This document shows, piece by piece, positions 33,599 to 41,097 of a stretch of 64,000 bases of DNA. The stretch covers positions 124,001-188,000 of the forward strand of contig CAZFSR010000001.1 of the NCBI GenBank assembly GCA_964521575.1, read 5' to 3'. How positions within the stretch are numbered: the first letter of the stretch is position 1; each line of letters begins with the position of its first letter. A model generated the notes under the pieces. It saw only the letters and a program-made list of their open reading frames with translations, searched no databases and was not told the origin of the DNA. The position numbers and the translations under genes were made by a program. Origin of the DNA: 79-D21 sp964521575. GTDB taxonomy: Bacteria; Synergistota; Synergistia; Synergistales; 79-D21.

Positions 33599-34023
33599 TC
33601 CCCTGCCTTTCCCGGGTACTTGCCCGCACAGGACGCGCAAACCCCGTAAACGACCATTTGCTTGCCCTCGATAAGTGTTCCCGGCTCCATCTCCAGCCAG
33701 GGCAGGGCGACCGCCGCCAGGCAGGTCATCCTGCCGCATACCCGGCAAACGAAATGGGGATGGTTGCCCGGGCAGCCCGGGGAGGGAGCGTGCGCGCAGA
33801 ACCGCCAGTTTCCCTCCAGGTCCTGGGCCCTGTGGACAAGCCCCTTTTCCAGGAGCAGGAGGAGCGTCCGGTAAAGGGTGACCCGGTCCTGCCTGCCCGG
33901 GAGCCTGGCCGCCACTTCCCGGTAGGACATGGGGCGCCGTTCCTCGAGCAGGATCCCCAGGACAGCCTCCCTGACCGGGGTTCGCCTGATCTCGGTACGA
34001 TCCAGGGCTTCTTGCGCTTTCAT
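33595..34023 (-). CDS. Fur-family transcriptional regulator
   Basis: The 142-residue product has the Fur DNA-binding winged helix (TPVREAVLGIL, YREVAARLPGRQDRVTLYRTL) and two zinc motifs, CRVCGRMTC and CASCAG. I choose ATG 34023, seven bases after GGGAGG; an ATG two codons earlier is too close. It is the first gene of the molybdenum operon, which is unusual since molybdate uptake is normally controlled by ModE. A perfect TGCAAC-GGT-GTTGCA palindrome lies 15 bases upstream and may be its own operator. The metal sensed is unknown. Confidence 0.87.
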   Translation of the reverse strand: MKAQEALDRTEIRRTPVREAVLGILLEERRPMSYREVAARLPGRQDRVTLYRTLLLLLEKGLVHRAQDLEGNWRFCAHAPSPGCPGNHPHFVCRVCGRMTCLAAVALPWLEMEPGTLIEGKQMVVYGVCASCAGKYPGKAGE

Positions 34024-34037
34024 CGCCATCCCTCCCT

Positions 34038-34052
34038 TGCAACGGTGTTGCA
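34038..34052. promoter_or_regulatory. Palindrome before the Fur-family gene
   Basis: TGCAAC and GTTGCA form a perfect 6-bp inverted repeat with a 3-base spacer, between the ribosome site of the Fur-family gene and its presumed promoter. Its geometry resembles Zur/Fur-superfamily operators, but its sequence differs from the GATAATGATAAT-type boxes elsewhere in the window. Confidence 0.4.
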
Positions 34053-34117
34053 TCCTAACCCCAATAAGATGCCGCCCGCGCATGTGCCGCACGGGCGGAC
34101 GAATTTCCCGCCTTTTT

Positions 34118-34540
34118 CTAGGGTTTTTCTCCCCCCGTTTCCTGCTTTTTCTTTTGGCGTTCCATCCGGAAACGCTTGAGTTTCATGTGGGGATCGCCCT
34201 CGGTGGGAACGATGCAGAGAAAGACGAAAGGATCGGGTCCCGGGTTCTCGTACCCGTGGACAAGTCCTCCCGGGACGTGGGCCCACCCCATGGCGGGAAG
34301 CTCGCAGGGTTCCCCCTCGACGATCACGTAGCCCCTGCCGCCCAGCCCGATCATGTAATGGGGCCAGTCATGGACGTGGTCAGGGATCACGGTTCCGGCG
34401 GGCAGGGAGAAATGCCTCATCGTGTAGTCGTCCCAATGCCGGCCCGGGCCGAAAATCACCCGCTTGGTCACTTCCGGGGCCAGCGACGAGGCATCGAAGA
34501 GCTCGAGGTCCTCGATCCGGCCGGTGTATTCGTTTTCCAT
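34118..34540 (-). CDS. Single-domain cupin protein
   Basis: The 140-residue product is a small cupin with PDHVHDWPHYMIGLGG (metal His ligands) and AHVPGGLVHGYENPG. Such proteins bind a metal and act as isomerases, dioxygenases or sensors of small organic acids. It lies between the molybdenum hydroxylase (same strand, upstream) and the Fur-led molybdenum operon, with a 15-bp hairpin separating it from the hydroxylase. No specific function can be assigned. Confidence 0.8.
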   Translation of the reverse strand: MENEYTGRIEDLELFDASSLAPEVTKRVIFGPGRHWDDYTMRHFSLPAGTVIPDHVHDWPHYMIGLGGRGYVIVEGEPCELPAMGWAHVPGGLVHGYENPGPDPFVFLCIVPTEGDPHMKLKRFRMERQKKKQETGGEKP

Positions 34541-34566
34541 GGAGTTTCGCCTCCTTCCGTCCTGGC

Positions 34567-34598
34567 GTGAGGGAAGCCCCGAACGGGGCTTCCCTCAC
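34567..34598. terminator. Long hairpin after the molybdenum hydroxylase
   Basis: A 15-bp perfect inverted repeat (GTGAGGGAAGCCCCG and complement, 2-base centre) lies between the hydroxylase stop and the cupin start. No T-run follows on either strand, so termination would be partial. Confidence 0.55.
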
Positions 34599-34609
34599 GG
34601 GGATCTTTC

Positions 34610-37432
34610 CTAGTGGCTGCAGCCGCAGCTATGGCCTTCCTGGTCCTTCATTCCATCCAGGATCTTCTGGGGGAGGGCCGGGATCTGGAAGATCCGCGCG
34701 CCGCAGGCCCGGGCGATGCCGTTGACGATGGCCGGGTGCGGGGCGGAAAGCGGCATTTCGCCCGTTCCGGAAGCGCCGAAGGGACCGAACTCGCGCGCCG
34801 TCTCCATGTGGTAGAGCTTGATGTCGTCGGGGATGTCCTTGATGTAGGGGAACCCGCAGGTGACGAGGTTGGTGTACTTGCGCGGGTCCTGGAAGTCCTC
34901 GGTCAGGGCGAGGCCGATGCCCTGGGCGATGCCGCCGAAATGCTGCCCTTCCACGACGTCGAAGTTGTTGATCTTGCCCACGTCGCTGATGAGGGTGAAC
35001 TTCTCGACCATGGCCTTGCCCGTCTTCGTGTCGACCGCCACCTCGGCCATGAAGATGCCGAACATGTGGTTGGCGAAGGGGTAGCCCTGGCCGGTGACGT
35101 CGTCCATACCGGTGCAGGTGATGGCTTCACCGTCGACGTCGCGCACGGTGGCCTTCCAGTAGCCCTCGTAGAAGGTGGGAATGCCCTCGGCCACCATCTC
35201 GTCGTAGGTCCGGTAGGTCCCGTCCGGCTTGCGCATGGCATCCAGCAGCTTGCGGCAGCTGTCGACGATGGCGTTGCCGACCATGACCTGGCAGCGGCTC
35301 GCCGCGGCGGCACCGCTGTTCGGGGCCTTCGCCATGTCGTTGCAGACCAGCTTGATCTGGCTGGGATGCAGCTTCAGGGGCTTCAGGGCCTCGTGTGCGG
35401 TCCCGACGCAGCCCATGTCGGCTCCCTGCCCGTGATCCTCCCAGGTGTTGTAGAGGATGACGCCGTCCTTCGTCAGCTCGACGTTGCTGGCCGCGTCGTC
35501 GGCGCCGTCGTCGTTCGAGTTGTAGATGCCGATGGAGATGCCGACCGCCCTCTTGACCTGATCGGTGGAGTTGGCCGCCGCGCGCTGCCTGGCTTCCTCG
35601 TAAATCGGGCGGAACCTGGCGACCATCGCCTGGAGCGGGTAGACCTCGAGCTTCTGTCCGCTGGGCATGGTGTCGCCCGGGCGGATCAGGTTGAGTTCCC
35701 TGAAGTCCAGCGGATCCATCCCAAGCTTGTCGGCCAGCATGTCCATGACCTGCTCGCCGGCAAAATAGGTCTGGGGTCCGCCGTAGGCGCGGAAAGCCCC
35801 GCACCACTTCTGGTTGGTGAAGAAGGTGTAGCCGGCCCCGCGGATGTTGTCCAGGTGATAGGGGGAAAGCATGAACTGGCCGCCCTTGTTGGTGAGGTCC
35901 TGGCTGGATTCGGAGTAGGGTCCGTGATCGACGTACCAGAAGTTCTCGAGGCCGACCAGCTTGCCCTTCCCGTCGACGCCGGCGCGAACCTTCACGAGGA
36001 ACGGGGAGCGCTTCGGGGTACGGGTGATGTGCTCCTTCATGTTCAGCCGCATGTAGACGGGACGGCCGGTCGCGACAACGCAGGCGCCGAGCAGGGGCTC
36101 GTTCGTCGGGGCGACCTTGTACCCGAAGCTGGCGCCCATGCCGTTCTGGATGACGCGGATCTTCGAGGGCGGCACGCCGAGCCCGCGGGCGATCATCATG
36201 GCATGGCGGTAGACGCAGATGCTCTTCGTCTGCAGGGTCAGGCGGCCTTCCTCGTCGTAGTAGCCGAAGCCGCAGTCGGTCTCGATGGTGAGGTGCGGCT
36301 GGCGGGAGCTCCAGAACTCCGCCTCGACGACGTGGGGGGCCTTGTCGAGCAGCGGCGCGGGATCTTCGCCCTTGATGATGGGGCGCTTGTTGAAGCAGTT
36401 CGGGATGCCCTCGAGGTCGGGGATCTCTTCGTAGACCTTCGGGGCGCCGGGAGCCATGGCGGCCTTGACGTCCATCAGGGCCGGCAGTTCCTGCAGGTCG
36501 ACCTTCACGGCGGCAGCGGCGGCGCGGGCCTGCTCCTCGGTGTCGGCGCAGACGATGGCGACCGTCTCGCCCCACTGGCGGATCTTGTCGCCTTCCTCGA
36601 CCAGGATGCGGCGCTCCCACCCGTCGGTGGTCGCCGTGCCGGACCCGGCCTGGCCGCGGATGCGGTTGGTGCCCTTGTTGGCCTTGATGTCGGCGGCGGT
36701 GACGACCTTGAACACGCCGGGCATCTTCTCGGCCTCCGAGAAATCGATCTTCAGGACCTTCGCGTGGTCCGTCTCGGGGCAGACGCAGACGGCGTGCAGG
36801 CTGCCTTCCGGAAGCTTGAGGCCCGCGTCATCGCCATAGTCGAACGTCCCCGTCGCCTTGAAGATCGCGCTCGGGCGCGGGTAGCGGGTTCCCCAGACGG
36901 AATCGCCGGGCTTGAGGGCCTTGGCGAAATCGGTCATGGGCTTCTCGCCCCTCAGGACCGCGGCGGCATCCATGACGGCATCGGTGATCTGCTTGTAGCC
37001 CGTGCAGCGGCATGCCGTCCAGTGCTTCTGGAACCAGTCGCGGATCTCTTCGCGGGTCGGGTTCAGCGTGGTGTCGAGCAGGCCCTTTGCCGCCACGATG
37101 AAACCGGGGGTGCAGAACCCGCACTGGATCGCGCCGTTGGCGATGAAGGCCCACTGGATCGCGTGGAGACGGTCCGGGGTGCCGATTCCTTCGATGGTCA
37201 GGATGTCGGCGTTCTCAGGGACGGCTTTCCAGGGAACGATGCAGGAGCGCGTGACCTTGCCGTCCAGGATGACGTTGCAGGCTCCGCACTGCCCCTGGCC
37301 GCAGCCGAGCTTCGTCCCGGTGAGGTGGAGCTGGTTCCGGATGACCTTGACCAGCTTTTCCTCGGGATCGGCCACGACGCGCTGGGGAATGCCGTTGATG
37401 GTGATGCACTTCACATGAAACTGCTTTTGCAT
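34610..37432 (-). CDS. Molybdenum hydroxylase, aldehyde oxidoreductase (Mop-like) single-chain enzyme
   Basis: The 940-residue product is a one-chain xanthine-oxidase-family enzyme. Residues 1-75 form the plant-type [2Fe-2S] domain (Cys44, 49, 52, 64), 80-160 the second [2Fe-2S] domain (Cys104, 107, 141, 143), and the rest the Moco domains, ending with GASGTGEMPLSAPHP, which contains the catalytic Glu. No FAD domain is present, as in Desulfovibrio aldehyde oxidoreductase (about 907 residues). It oxidises aldehydes or hydroxylates heterocycles. The ATG at 37432 follows GGAGGGCG. A short Cys/His-rich tail (HSCGCSH) is extra. A riboswitch-like element lies in its leader. Confidence 0.9.
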   Translation of the reverse strand: MQKQFHVKCITINGIPQRVVADPEEKLVKVIRNQLHLTGTKLGCGQGQCGACNVILDGKVTRSCIVPWKAVPENADILTIEGIGTPDRLHAIQWAFIANGAIQCGFCTPGFIVAAKGLLDTTLNPTREEIRDWFQKHWTACRCTGYKQITDAVMDAAAVLRGEKPMTDFAKALKPGDSVWGTRYPRPSAIFKATGTFDYGDDAGLKLPEGSLHAVCVCPETDHAKVLKIDFSEAEKMPGVFKVVTAADIKANKGTNRIRGQAGSGTATTDGWERRILVEEGDKIRQWGETVAIVCADTEEQARAAAAAVKVDLQELPALMDVKAAMAPGAPKVYEEIPDLEGIPNCFNKRPIIKGEDPAPLLDKAPHVVEAEFWSSRQPHLTIETDCGFGYYDEEGRLTLQTKSICVYRHAMMIARGLGVPPSKIRVIQNGMGASFGYKVAPTNEPLLGACVVATGRPVYMRLNMKEHITRTPKRSPFLVKVRAGVDGKGKLVGLENFWYVDHGPYSESSQDLTNKGGQFMLSPYHLDNIRGAGYTFFTNQKWCGAFRAYGGPQTYFAGEQVMDMLADKLGMDPLDFRELNLIRPGDTMPSGQKLEVYPLQAMVARFRPIYEEARQRAAANSTDQVKRAVGISIGIYNSNDDGADDAASNVELTKDGVILYNTWEDHGQGADMGCVGTAHEALKPLKLHPSQIKLVCNDMAKAPNSGAAAASRCQVMVGNAIVDSCRKLLDAMRKPDGTYRTYDEMVAEGIPTFYEGYWKATVRDVDGEAITCTGMDDVTGQGYPFANHMFGIFMAEVAVDTKTGKAMVEKFTLISDVGKINNFDVVEGQHFGGIAQGIGLALTEDFQDPRKYTNLVTCGFPYIKDIPDDIKLYHMETAREFGPFGASGTGEMPLSAPHPAIVNGIARACGARIFQIPALPQKILDGMKDQEGHSCGCSH

Positions 37433-37510
37433 GCGTCTTCGCCCTCCATGGGAAATGGATTTTGGGGAACATTCAAGAACTCGGTATATGCCCGTTGAAC
37501 GAGCGGTAAA

Positions 37511-37587
37511 CGGAACCCTCCTTTCCAGGCCGCCCATGGGCCGGCAGCCCCGGCAGGAGCTTTCTTGCCGCTCGGCTCGGAGTTCCG
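37511..37587 (-). promoter_or_regulatory. Divergent Moco-riboswitch-like leader before the molybdenum hydroxylase
   Basis: Read on the minus strand, the leader has CGGAAC pairing with GTTCCG as the outer stem, CTCCGAGCC (complement of 37574-37582), a stem AGCC/GGCT extended by CGGCA/TGCCG, a second GCC-rich hairpin, and CCTGGAAAGGAGG (complement of 37517-37528). The CTCCGAGCC and GGAAAGGAG cores are shared with the elements at 25101 and 40841, but the GGG-hairpin-CCTCCC part is missing. It may be a variant class or a degenerate copy. No clear terminator follows before the coding start 79 bases away. Confidence 0.5.
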
Positions 37588-37612
37588 GGCAAGTTTTTCG
37601 ATACAAAAAACC

Positions 37613-37648
37613 TTATCTATTAGATAAAAAACACCGATACACTTTCAA
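37613..37648 (-). promoter_or_regulatory. Promoter and operator-like palindrome of the molybdenum hydroxylase
   Basis: On the minus strand TTGAAA (complement of 37643-37648), 16 bases, then TATCTA (complement of 37621-37626). The -10 box lies in the palindrome TTATCT-AAT-AGATAA (37613-37627), a likely operator. Transcription would begin just before the riboswitch-like element. The rest of the 328-base gap to 37760 holds only this leader and the next terminator. Confidence 0.5.
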
Positions 37649-37690
37649 GTTTTTGGTGAATAAAGGTTCTTTTTGCTCGATTTTGTCCAT

Positions 37691-37720
37691 AAAAAAGGGG
37701 GGAGACCGAAGTCTCCCCCC
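37691..37720 (-). terminator. Intrinsic terminator of the MOT1 permease gene
   Basis: A 10-bp stem GGGGGGAGAC closed by a TTCG tetraloop on the minus strand is followed by six T (complement of 37691-37696). Confidence 0.88.
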
Positions 37721-37760
37721 TGCCTGGTTCTTTTCGACGGCTTCCAGGATATGCCGTGTC

Positions 37761-38873
37761 TCAGCCAACCTTCCTTCCCGTCACCCTGGCCGAAAGGAGG
37801 CAAAAAAGGAGGCCCGCCGCGAAACCCAGCGCCATGTTGCCCACGACGGAGACACCCAGGGTCACCCCGATCGCGGGCCATTCCCCCTTCGTCCTGACCA
37901 GCCGGATGAACTTCAGGAGCTCCACGCCCACCACAAACATCATGGCTCCGACGATCGCCAGCGGAAATGCCGCGAAAATCTCCCCGATGGACCTTGCGAG
38001 GAAAAGCCCCAGGGCGATTTCGATCGTTCCCTCGATGATGTTCGTCCCGCCTGTCCGCGCCCCGAAGGTGTATTGCCCGGCAAGGCCTCCCGCCCCGTGG
38101 CAGAGAGGCATGCCACCGATGAAGGGCCCGGCCAGGTTCATGATCCCCATGTTGAGGGCCAACTGGCGTTCCGTGACTTCCCTTTCCGGCCAGTATTCCC
38201 GGATCAGGGCGACGGTGGCGATGACCGCGTTCGTCGCCGTCAGGGGGATCTGGGAAAGCCCGCCGTCCCTCATGGCCGGCCACAAGAGGGACAGGTCCAG
38301 GCTGCGGATCGTCGGCAGGGTTACGGAAAAGCCTTCCAGCGAGGCCAGCTTCCCCTGGAAAGCCATGATGGCGATCCCGGACAGGACCAGGACGAGCGCC
38401 GCCGGGGCGTGGCGGTTTTTCCGGAGCAGGAGAACCACGAGGAGGGCTCCCATAGACAGGACCCAGGATCCGGAAGCCATCCGGGCCCCCTGCAGGATCA
38501 GCTGGACTCCCAGGGCGAGCTGGATCCCCCTCGTCACGGCCCGTGGCGTGTTCGCCGCCACCCAGGTCATGGCGCCGGTCAGCCCGAAGGCCATCCACAC
38601 GAGCCCCATGGCAAACCCCGAAGCCAGGACCTTGTCCGGAGTCCAGGCCTGGGCGATGGCCATGATCGCGAGGGCCTTCATGGGCTCGATGGGCATGGGA
38701 AGGCGGTAGACCAGGCCGGTGACGATGTTGGCCAGGCCCATGAAAACCAGCAGGCCGCAGGGATCCATGCCGCAGACCGTCACGTACCCTACCGCCAGCG
38801 GAAGAAGGGTTCCGAAGTCGCCCATCGAACCCGAGAGTTCCCGGAGGTTGAACTCGAAAGAACCCAGCTTCAT
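37761..38873 (-). CDS. MOT1-type molybdate/sulfate permease
   Basis: The 370-residue product is a polytopic membrane protein of the SulP-related MOT1 family. It shows GSMGDFGTLLPL at the N-terminus, MPIEPMKALA, and near residue 250 the MOT1 signature PLCHGAGGLAGQYTFGAR, which in this family is PxCHGxGGLAxQYxFGAR. It probably imports molybdate by a secondary mechanism, complementing ModABC. The ATG at 38873 follows AAGGAGGGAGGAAAG. It is divergent from the TiaS-like and storage-protein genes. Confidence 0.85.
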   Translation of the reverse strand: MKLGSFEFNLRELSGSMGDFGTLLPLAVGYVTVCGMDPCGLLVFMGLANIVTGLVYRLPMPIEPMKALAIMAIAQAWTPDKVLASGFAMGLVWMAFGLTGAMTWVAANTPRAVTRGIQLALGVQLILQGARMASGSWVLSMGALLVVLLLRKNRHAPAALVLVLSGIAIMAFQGKLASLEGFSVTLPTIRSLDLSLLWPAMRDGGLSQIPLTATNAVIATVALIREYWPEREVTERQLALNMGIMNLAGPFIGGMPLCHGAGGLAGQYTFGARTGGTNIIEGTIEIALGLFLARSIGEIFAAFPLAIVGAMMFVVGVELLKFIRLVRTKGEWPAIGVTLGVSVVGNMALGFAAGLLFCLLSARVTGRKVG

Positions 38874-38999
38874 CCCGCTTTCCTCCCTCCTTTTCATTAT
38901 CATAACCCACCCTGCGAAACGACGCCGCGTCACCCTGGCACGGGTTATTGCGGCAAAATTCGGCTTCTGCTAACGTACCTTACCGGGGAGTGATTTCCA

Positions 39000-39746
39000 A
39001 TGAGGAAGATTTTCGTCGCATTCGATGACACGGACAACCTGGACGGGCCCTACGGGACCGGGAAAGTCGCCCGCTGGTTCCTGGAAAGTTTGCCGGAGGG
39101 GCTCACGGCCTGGGGTGTCGTCCGCCAGCAGCTTCTGGTCCACGACGATATCCCGTTTACCTCGCACAACAGCGCGGCCTGCATCGTGCTGCTGGACGAG
39201 GGGGGGTACCGGGAAGAGGACCTGGCTGAACGCGCGGTCGCCCATCTCGAACGCCATGCCCTGCCCGGAAGCGATCCCGGCCTCTGCATCGCCGCTGGGG
39301 ATTCCCCCGCCATGGGCCGCCTGATGGAGTTCGGGCGGTCGGCGGCGGAACGCGTCCTGACACAGGCCGAGGCGATGGAAGCGGCCAGGGGGGCCCGGCT
39401 CTCCGGCCACGGGGGGACGAACGGAGGGATCATCGGATCGGCCGCCGCCGTGGGGTTGACGGCCGCCGGCTGGTTCGGGCGTTTCATCGAGTACGGGAAC
39501 CTGCGTGCCCTGCCCGGCACCTGCTCCGTCGAAGAGCTGCAAGCTGCCGGTATCCGGGTCCTTTCCATCGACCGGGATTCCCGGATCCCCTGCCCCGGGC
39601 ACACCGTGAAATCCAGCGGATGGCTCAGGCCACACCTTGTCGGCCACGTTCCCACCCTTCTCGTCCGCCCGCTGGAAAAGGAAAGTTGGGAACCCCTGGC
39701 GGGAAAACGGCATTTGAGAGAAAATGGTAATTTAGGAACGCTTTAG
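39000..39746 (+). CDS. TiaS-like (DDTD motif) protein
   Basis: The 248-residue product opens with FVAFDDTDNLDGPYGTGK; the DDTD motif and the later GTNGGIIGSAAAVG glycine-rich strand resemble archaeal TiaS, the tRNA-Ile2 agmatinylcytidine synthetase, though it is shorter and lacks the C-terminal zinc ribbon. TiaS uses ATP and agmatine in tRNA modification; bacteria use TilS instead, so a different small-molecule or nucleotide role is likely here. It heads the plus-strand unit with a 74-residue protein and the molybdenum storage protein homologue, 17 bases apart. Confidence 0.5.
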   Translation: MRKIFVAFDDTDNLDGPYGTGKVARWFLESLPEGLTAWGVVRQQLLVHDDIPFTSHNSAACIVLLDEGGYREEDLAERAVAHLERHALPGSDPGLCIAAGDSPAMGRLMEFGRSAAERVLTQAEAMEAARGARLSGHGGTNGGIIGSAAAVGLTAAGWFGRFIEYGNLRALPGTCSVEELQAAGIRVLSIDRDSRIPCPGHTVKSSGWLRPHLVGHVPTLLVRPLEKESWEPLAGKRHLRENGNLGTL

Positions 39747-39763
39747 AGAAGGATGGGGTCCAC

Positions 39764-39988
39764 ATGACTGGAAAGATCTTCTACCGGGAACGCCGCAAAG
39801 TGGAAGAAGGAGAGAAAAAGCCCCGTTTCAGGGTCGTGGCCGTTTCTGGGGTCGAGGTCAATTTCCTGGCCCAGCACCTCAGGCAGTCCGACCTGAAAGC
39901 CATCGCTGAGAGCGTGGGCGCCGAACTGGTCGCCCTGGAAGGCGGAAGCGGAGAAGGAACGGGACATGGCGCTGGTCAGAGACCGTGA
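39764..39988 (+). CDS. Small protein preceding the molybdenum storage homologue
   Basis: The 74-residue product is unknown. It has a basic N-terminus (residues 1-22), a central part rich in hydrophobic residues (VVAVSGVEVNFLAQHLR, 24-40), and a glycine-rich C-terminus. AAGGATGGGG precedes the ATG at nine bases, codon use is like its neighbours, and its end overlaps the next start by 23 bases, all of which favour a real gene coupled to the storage protein. It may be a partner or chaperone of that protein, which in Azotobacter works as two different subunits. Confidence 0.6.
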   Translation: MTGKIFYRERRKVEEGEKKPRFRVVAVSGVEVNFLAQHLRQSDLKAIAESVGAELVALEGGSGEGTGHGAGQRP

Positions 39989-40793
39989 CGGCAGGCGCCT
40001 CCACGTCAAGAGCCGCCTGATGGGCGAGAGCCTGGTCGGCAAGGACCTGGCGGAAACCCTGAAGGTGATCCCCCAGGTCCGGCTTTTCCCTGACGTGAAC
40101 GTCCTGAAGATCGGCGGGCAGTCGATCTGTGACCGCGGGGAGAAAGCCCTCCCCGCGATCATCCGTGAAATCGTCTCGAACAAGGACCGCCACAAGATGG
40201 TTGTCATGACGGGCGGCGGGACGAGAAGCCGGCACATCTATTCGATCGGCCTGGAACTCGGCATGCCGACCGGCATCATCGCCAAGTTCGGCAGCTCGGT
40301 CTCGGAGCAGAACGCGCTTTTGGTGGCCACCCTGCTCTCGCCCTGGGGAGGGATCAAGATCGGCCACGACGAGATCGTGAAGCTGGCCACCTATTTCGGC
40401 CAGGGATGCATCCCCGTGATGCACGGCATGCCTCCCTACGATTACTTCGCGATCCCCTCGGAAAGCCGCCTGCCCCTTCACCGCACGGACGTGGGGACGA
40501 TCCTGATGGCCGACCTGATCGGCGCCAAAAGCTGCCTGTTCGTGAAGGACGAGCGCGGGCTTTTCGCGGACGATCCGAAAAAGGACCCCGAGGCCGAGTT
40601 CATCCCGGAGGTGTCGGCCTCGGAGCTAATCGCCATGGACCTTCCGGACCTGGTCATCGAAAGGCCCTGCCTGGAAATCCTCCGGAAGAGCGAGGTCCTG
40701 GAAAGCATCCAGGTCTTCGACGGGACAAAAGAGGGAAACATCACCCGGGCCCTTGCGGGGGAACACGTGGGGACGATCATCACGAGGGGATGA
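39966..40793 (+). CDS. Molybdenum storage protein (MosA/MosB-like) subunit, amino-acid/UMP kinase fold
   Basis: The 275-residue product belongs to the amino-acid kinase fold with KIGGQS (residues 48-53), GGGTRSRHIYSIGLELG, GSSVSEQN and VKDERGLFADDPK. The C-terminal stretch TRALAGEHVGTII closely matches what I remember of Azotobacter vinelandii MosB, and the central motifs align as well; UMP kinase (PyrH) lacks this ending. MoSto packs ATP-driven polyoxomolybdate clusters in a hexamer. The location among molybdate transporters, a molybdenum hydroxylase and TupA proteins supports molybdenum or tungsten storage. Only one subunit type is encoded here. Confidence 0.8.
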   Translation: MALVRDRDGRRLHVKSRLMGESLVGKDLAETLKVIPQVRLFPDVNVLKIGGQSICDRGEKALPAIIREIVSNKDRHKMVVMTGGGTRSRHIYSIGLELGMPTGIIAKFGSSVSEQNALLVATLLSPWGGIKIGHDEIVKLATYFGQGCIPVMHGMPPYDYFAIPSESRLPLHRTDVGTILMADLIGAKSCLFVKDERGLFADDPKKDPEAEFIPEVSASELIAMDLPDLVIERPCLEILRKSEVLESIQVFDGTKEGNITRALAGEHVGTIITRG

Positions 40794-40840
40794 ACCCCTT
40801 GCGTAAACGACCGTTTTCTGGTAGAACTGCTTTACAACTG

Positions 40841-40940
40841 CAAACACTCTCCGAGCCTGCCGTTCCTACCGGGTTTTTCCCCACGGCGGCAGGCCAATGG
40901 GTTTCCCCGGAAACGGGGGAGCCTCCCGTTTGGAAAGGAG
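40841..40940 (+). promoter_or_regulatory. Moco-riboswitch-like leader before the tupA pair
   Basis: The element starts CAAACACTCTCCGAGCC, has an 8-bp GCCTGCCG/CGGCAGGC stem, then GGG, a CCCC-GGAAA-CGGGG hairpin, CCTCCC (40922-40927) and TTTGGAAAGGAG. Outer pairing can form as CAAAC/GTTTG or TCTCC/GGAGA. From memory the E. coli moaA Moco riboswitch has the same order: ACACTCTAGCC, stem, GGG-hairpin-CCTCCCG and TGGAAAGG. It is followed by a terminator at 40955 and a second hairpin at 41016, so it probably controls readthrough into the tupA genes. A weak promoter (TTGCGT-17-TAGAAC) lies at 40799-40827. Confidence 0.7.
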
Positions 40941-40954
40941 ATCTGCGGGCTTTG

Positions 40955-40994
40955 AAACAGGCCGCCTTCTGCCAACGGGGGCGGCCTGTTTTTT
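40955..40994 (+). terminator. Leader terminator upstream of tupA
   Basis: A 12-bp stem AAACAGGCCGCC and complement with a 13-base loop runs into six T (40989-40994). It is 110 bases upstream of the tupA start and directly follows the riboswitch-like element. Confidence 0.85.
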
Positions 40995-41015
40995 GTCCCC
41001 GCTTTCTCGAGCCCC

Positions 41016-41043
41016 GAGGGGCCTCTTCTCAAAGAGGCCCCTC
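41016..41043 (+). terminator. Second hairpin in the tupA leader
   Basis: A 12-bp stem GAGGGGCCTCTT and complement with a 4-base loop, followed by CCCCCTTATTCCTTTTT. The T-run is displaced, so it may be a weaker second terminator. Confidence 0.55.
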
Positions 41044-41097
41044 CCCCCTTATTCCTTTTTGCCGAAAGCCATACTCTCAAAACAGGAGGAGATTCGC

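Noticed and set aside
34610..37432. Selenocysteine in the molybdenum hydroxylase
   Set aside because: No in-frame TGA is present in the frame, so nothing supports a selenoprotein here.
34613..37498. A 961-codon open frame on the plus strand
   Set aside because: Antisense shadow of the molybdenum hydroxylase, with no recognisable domain.
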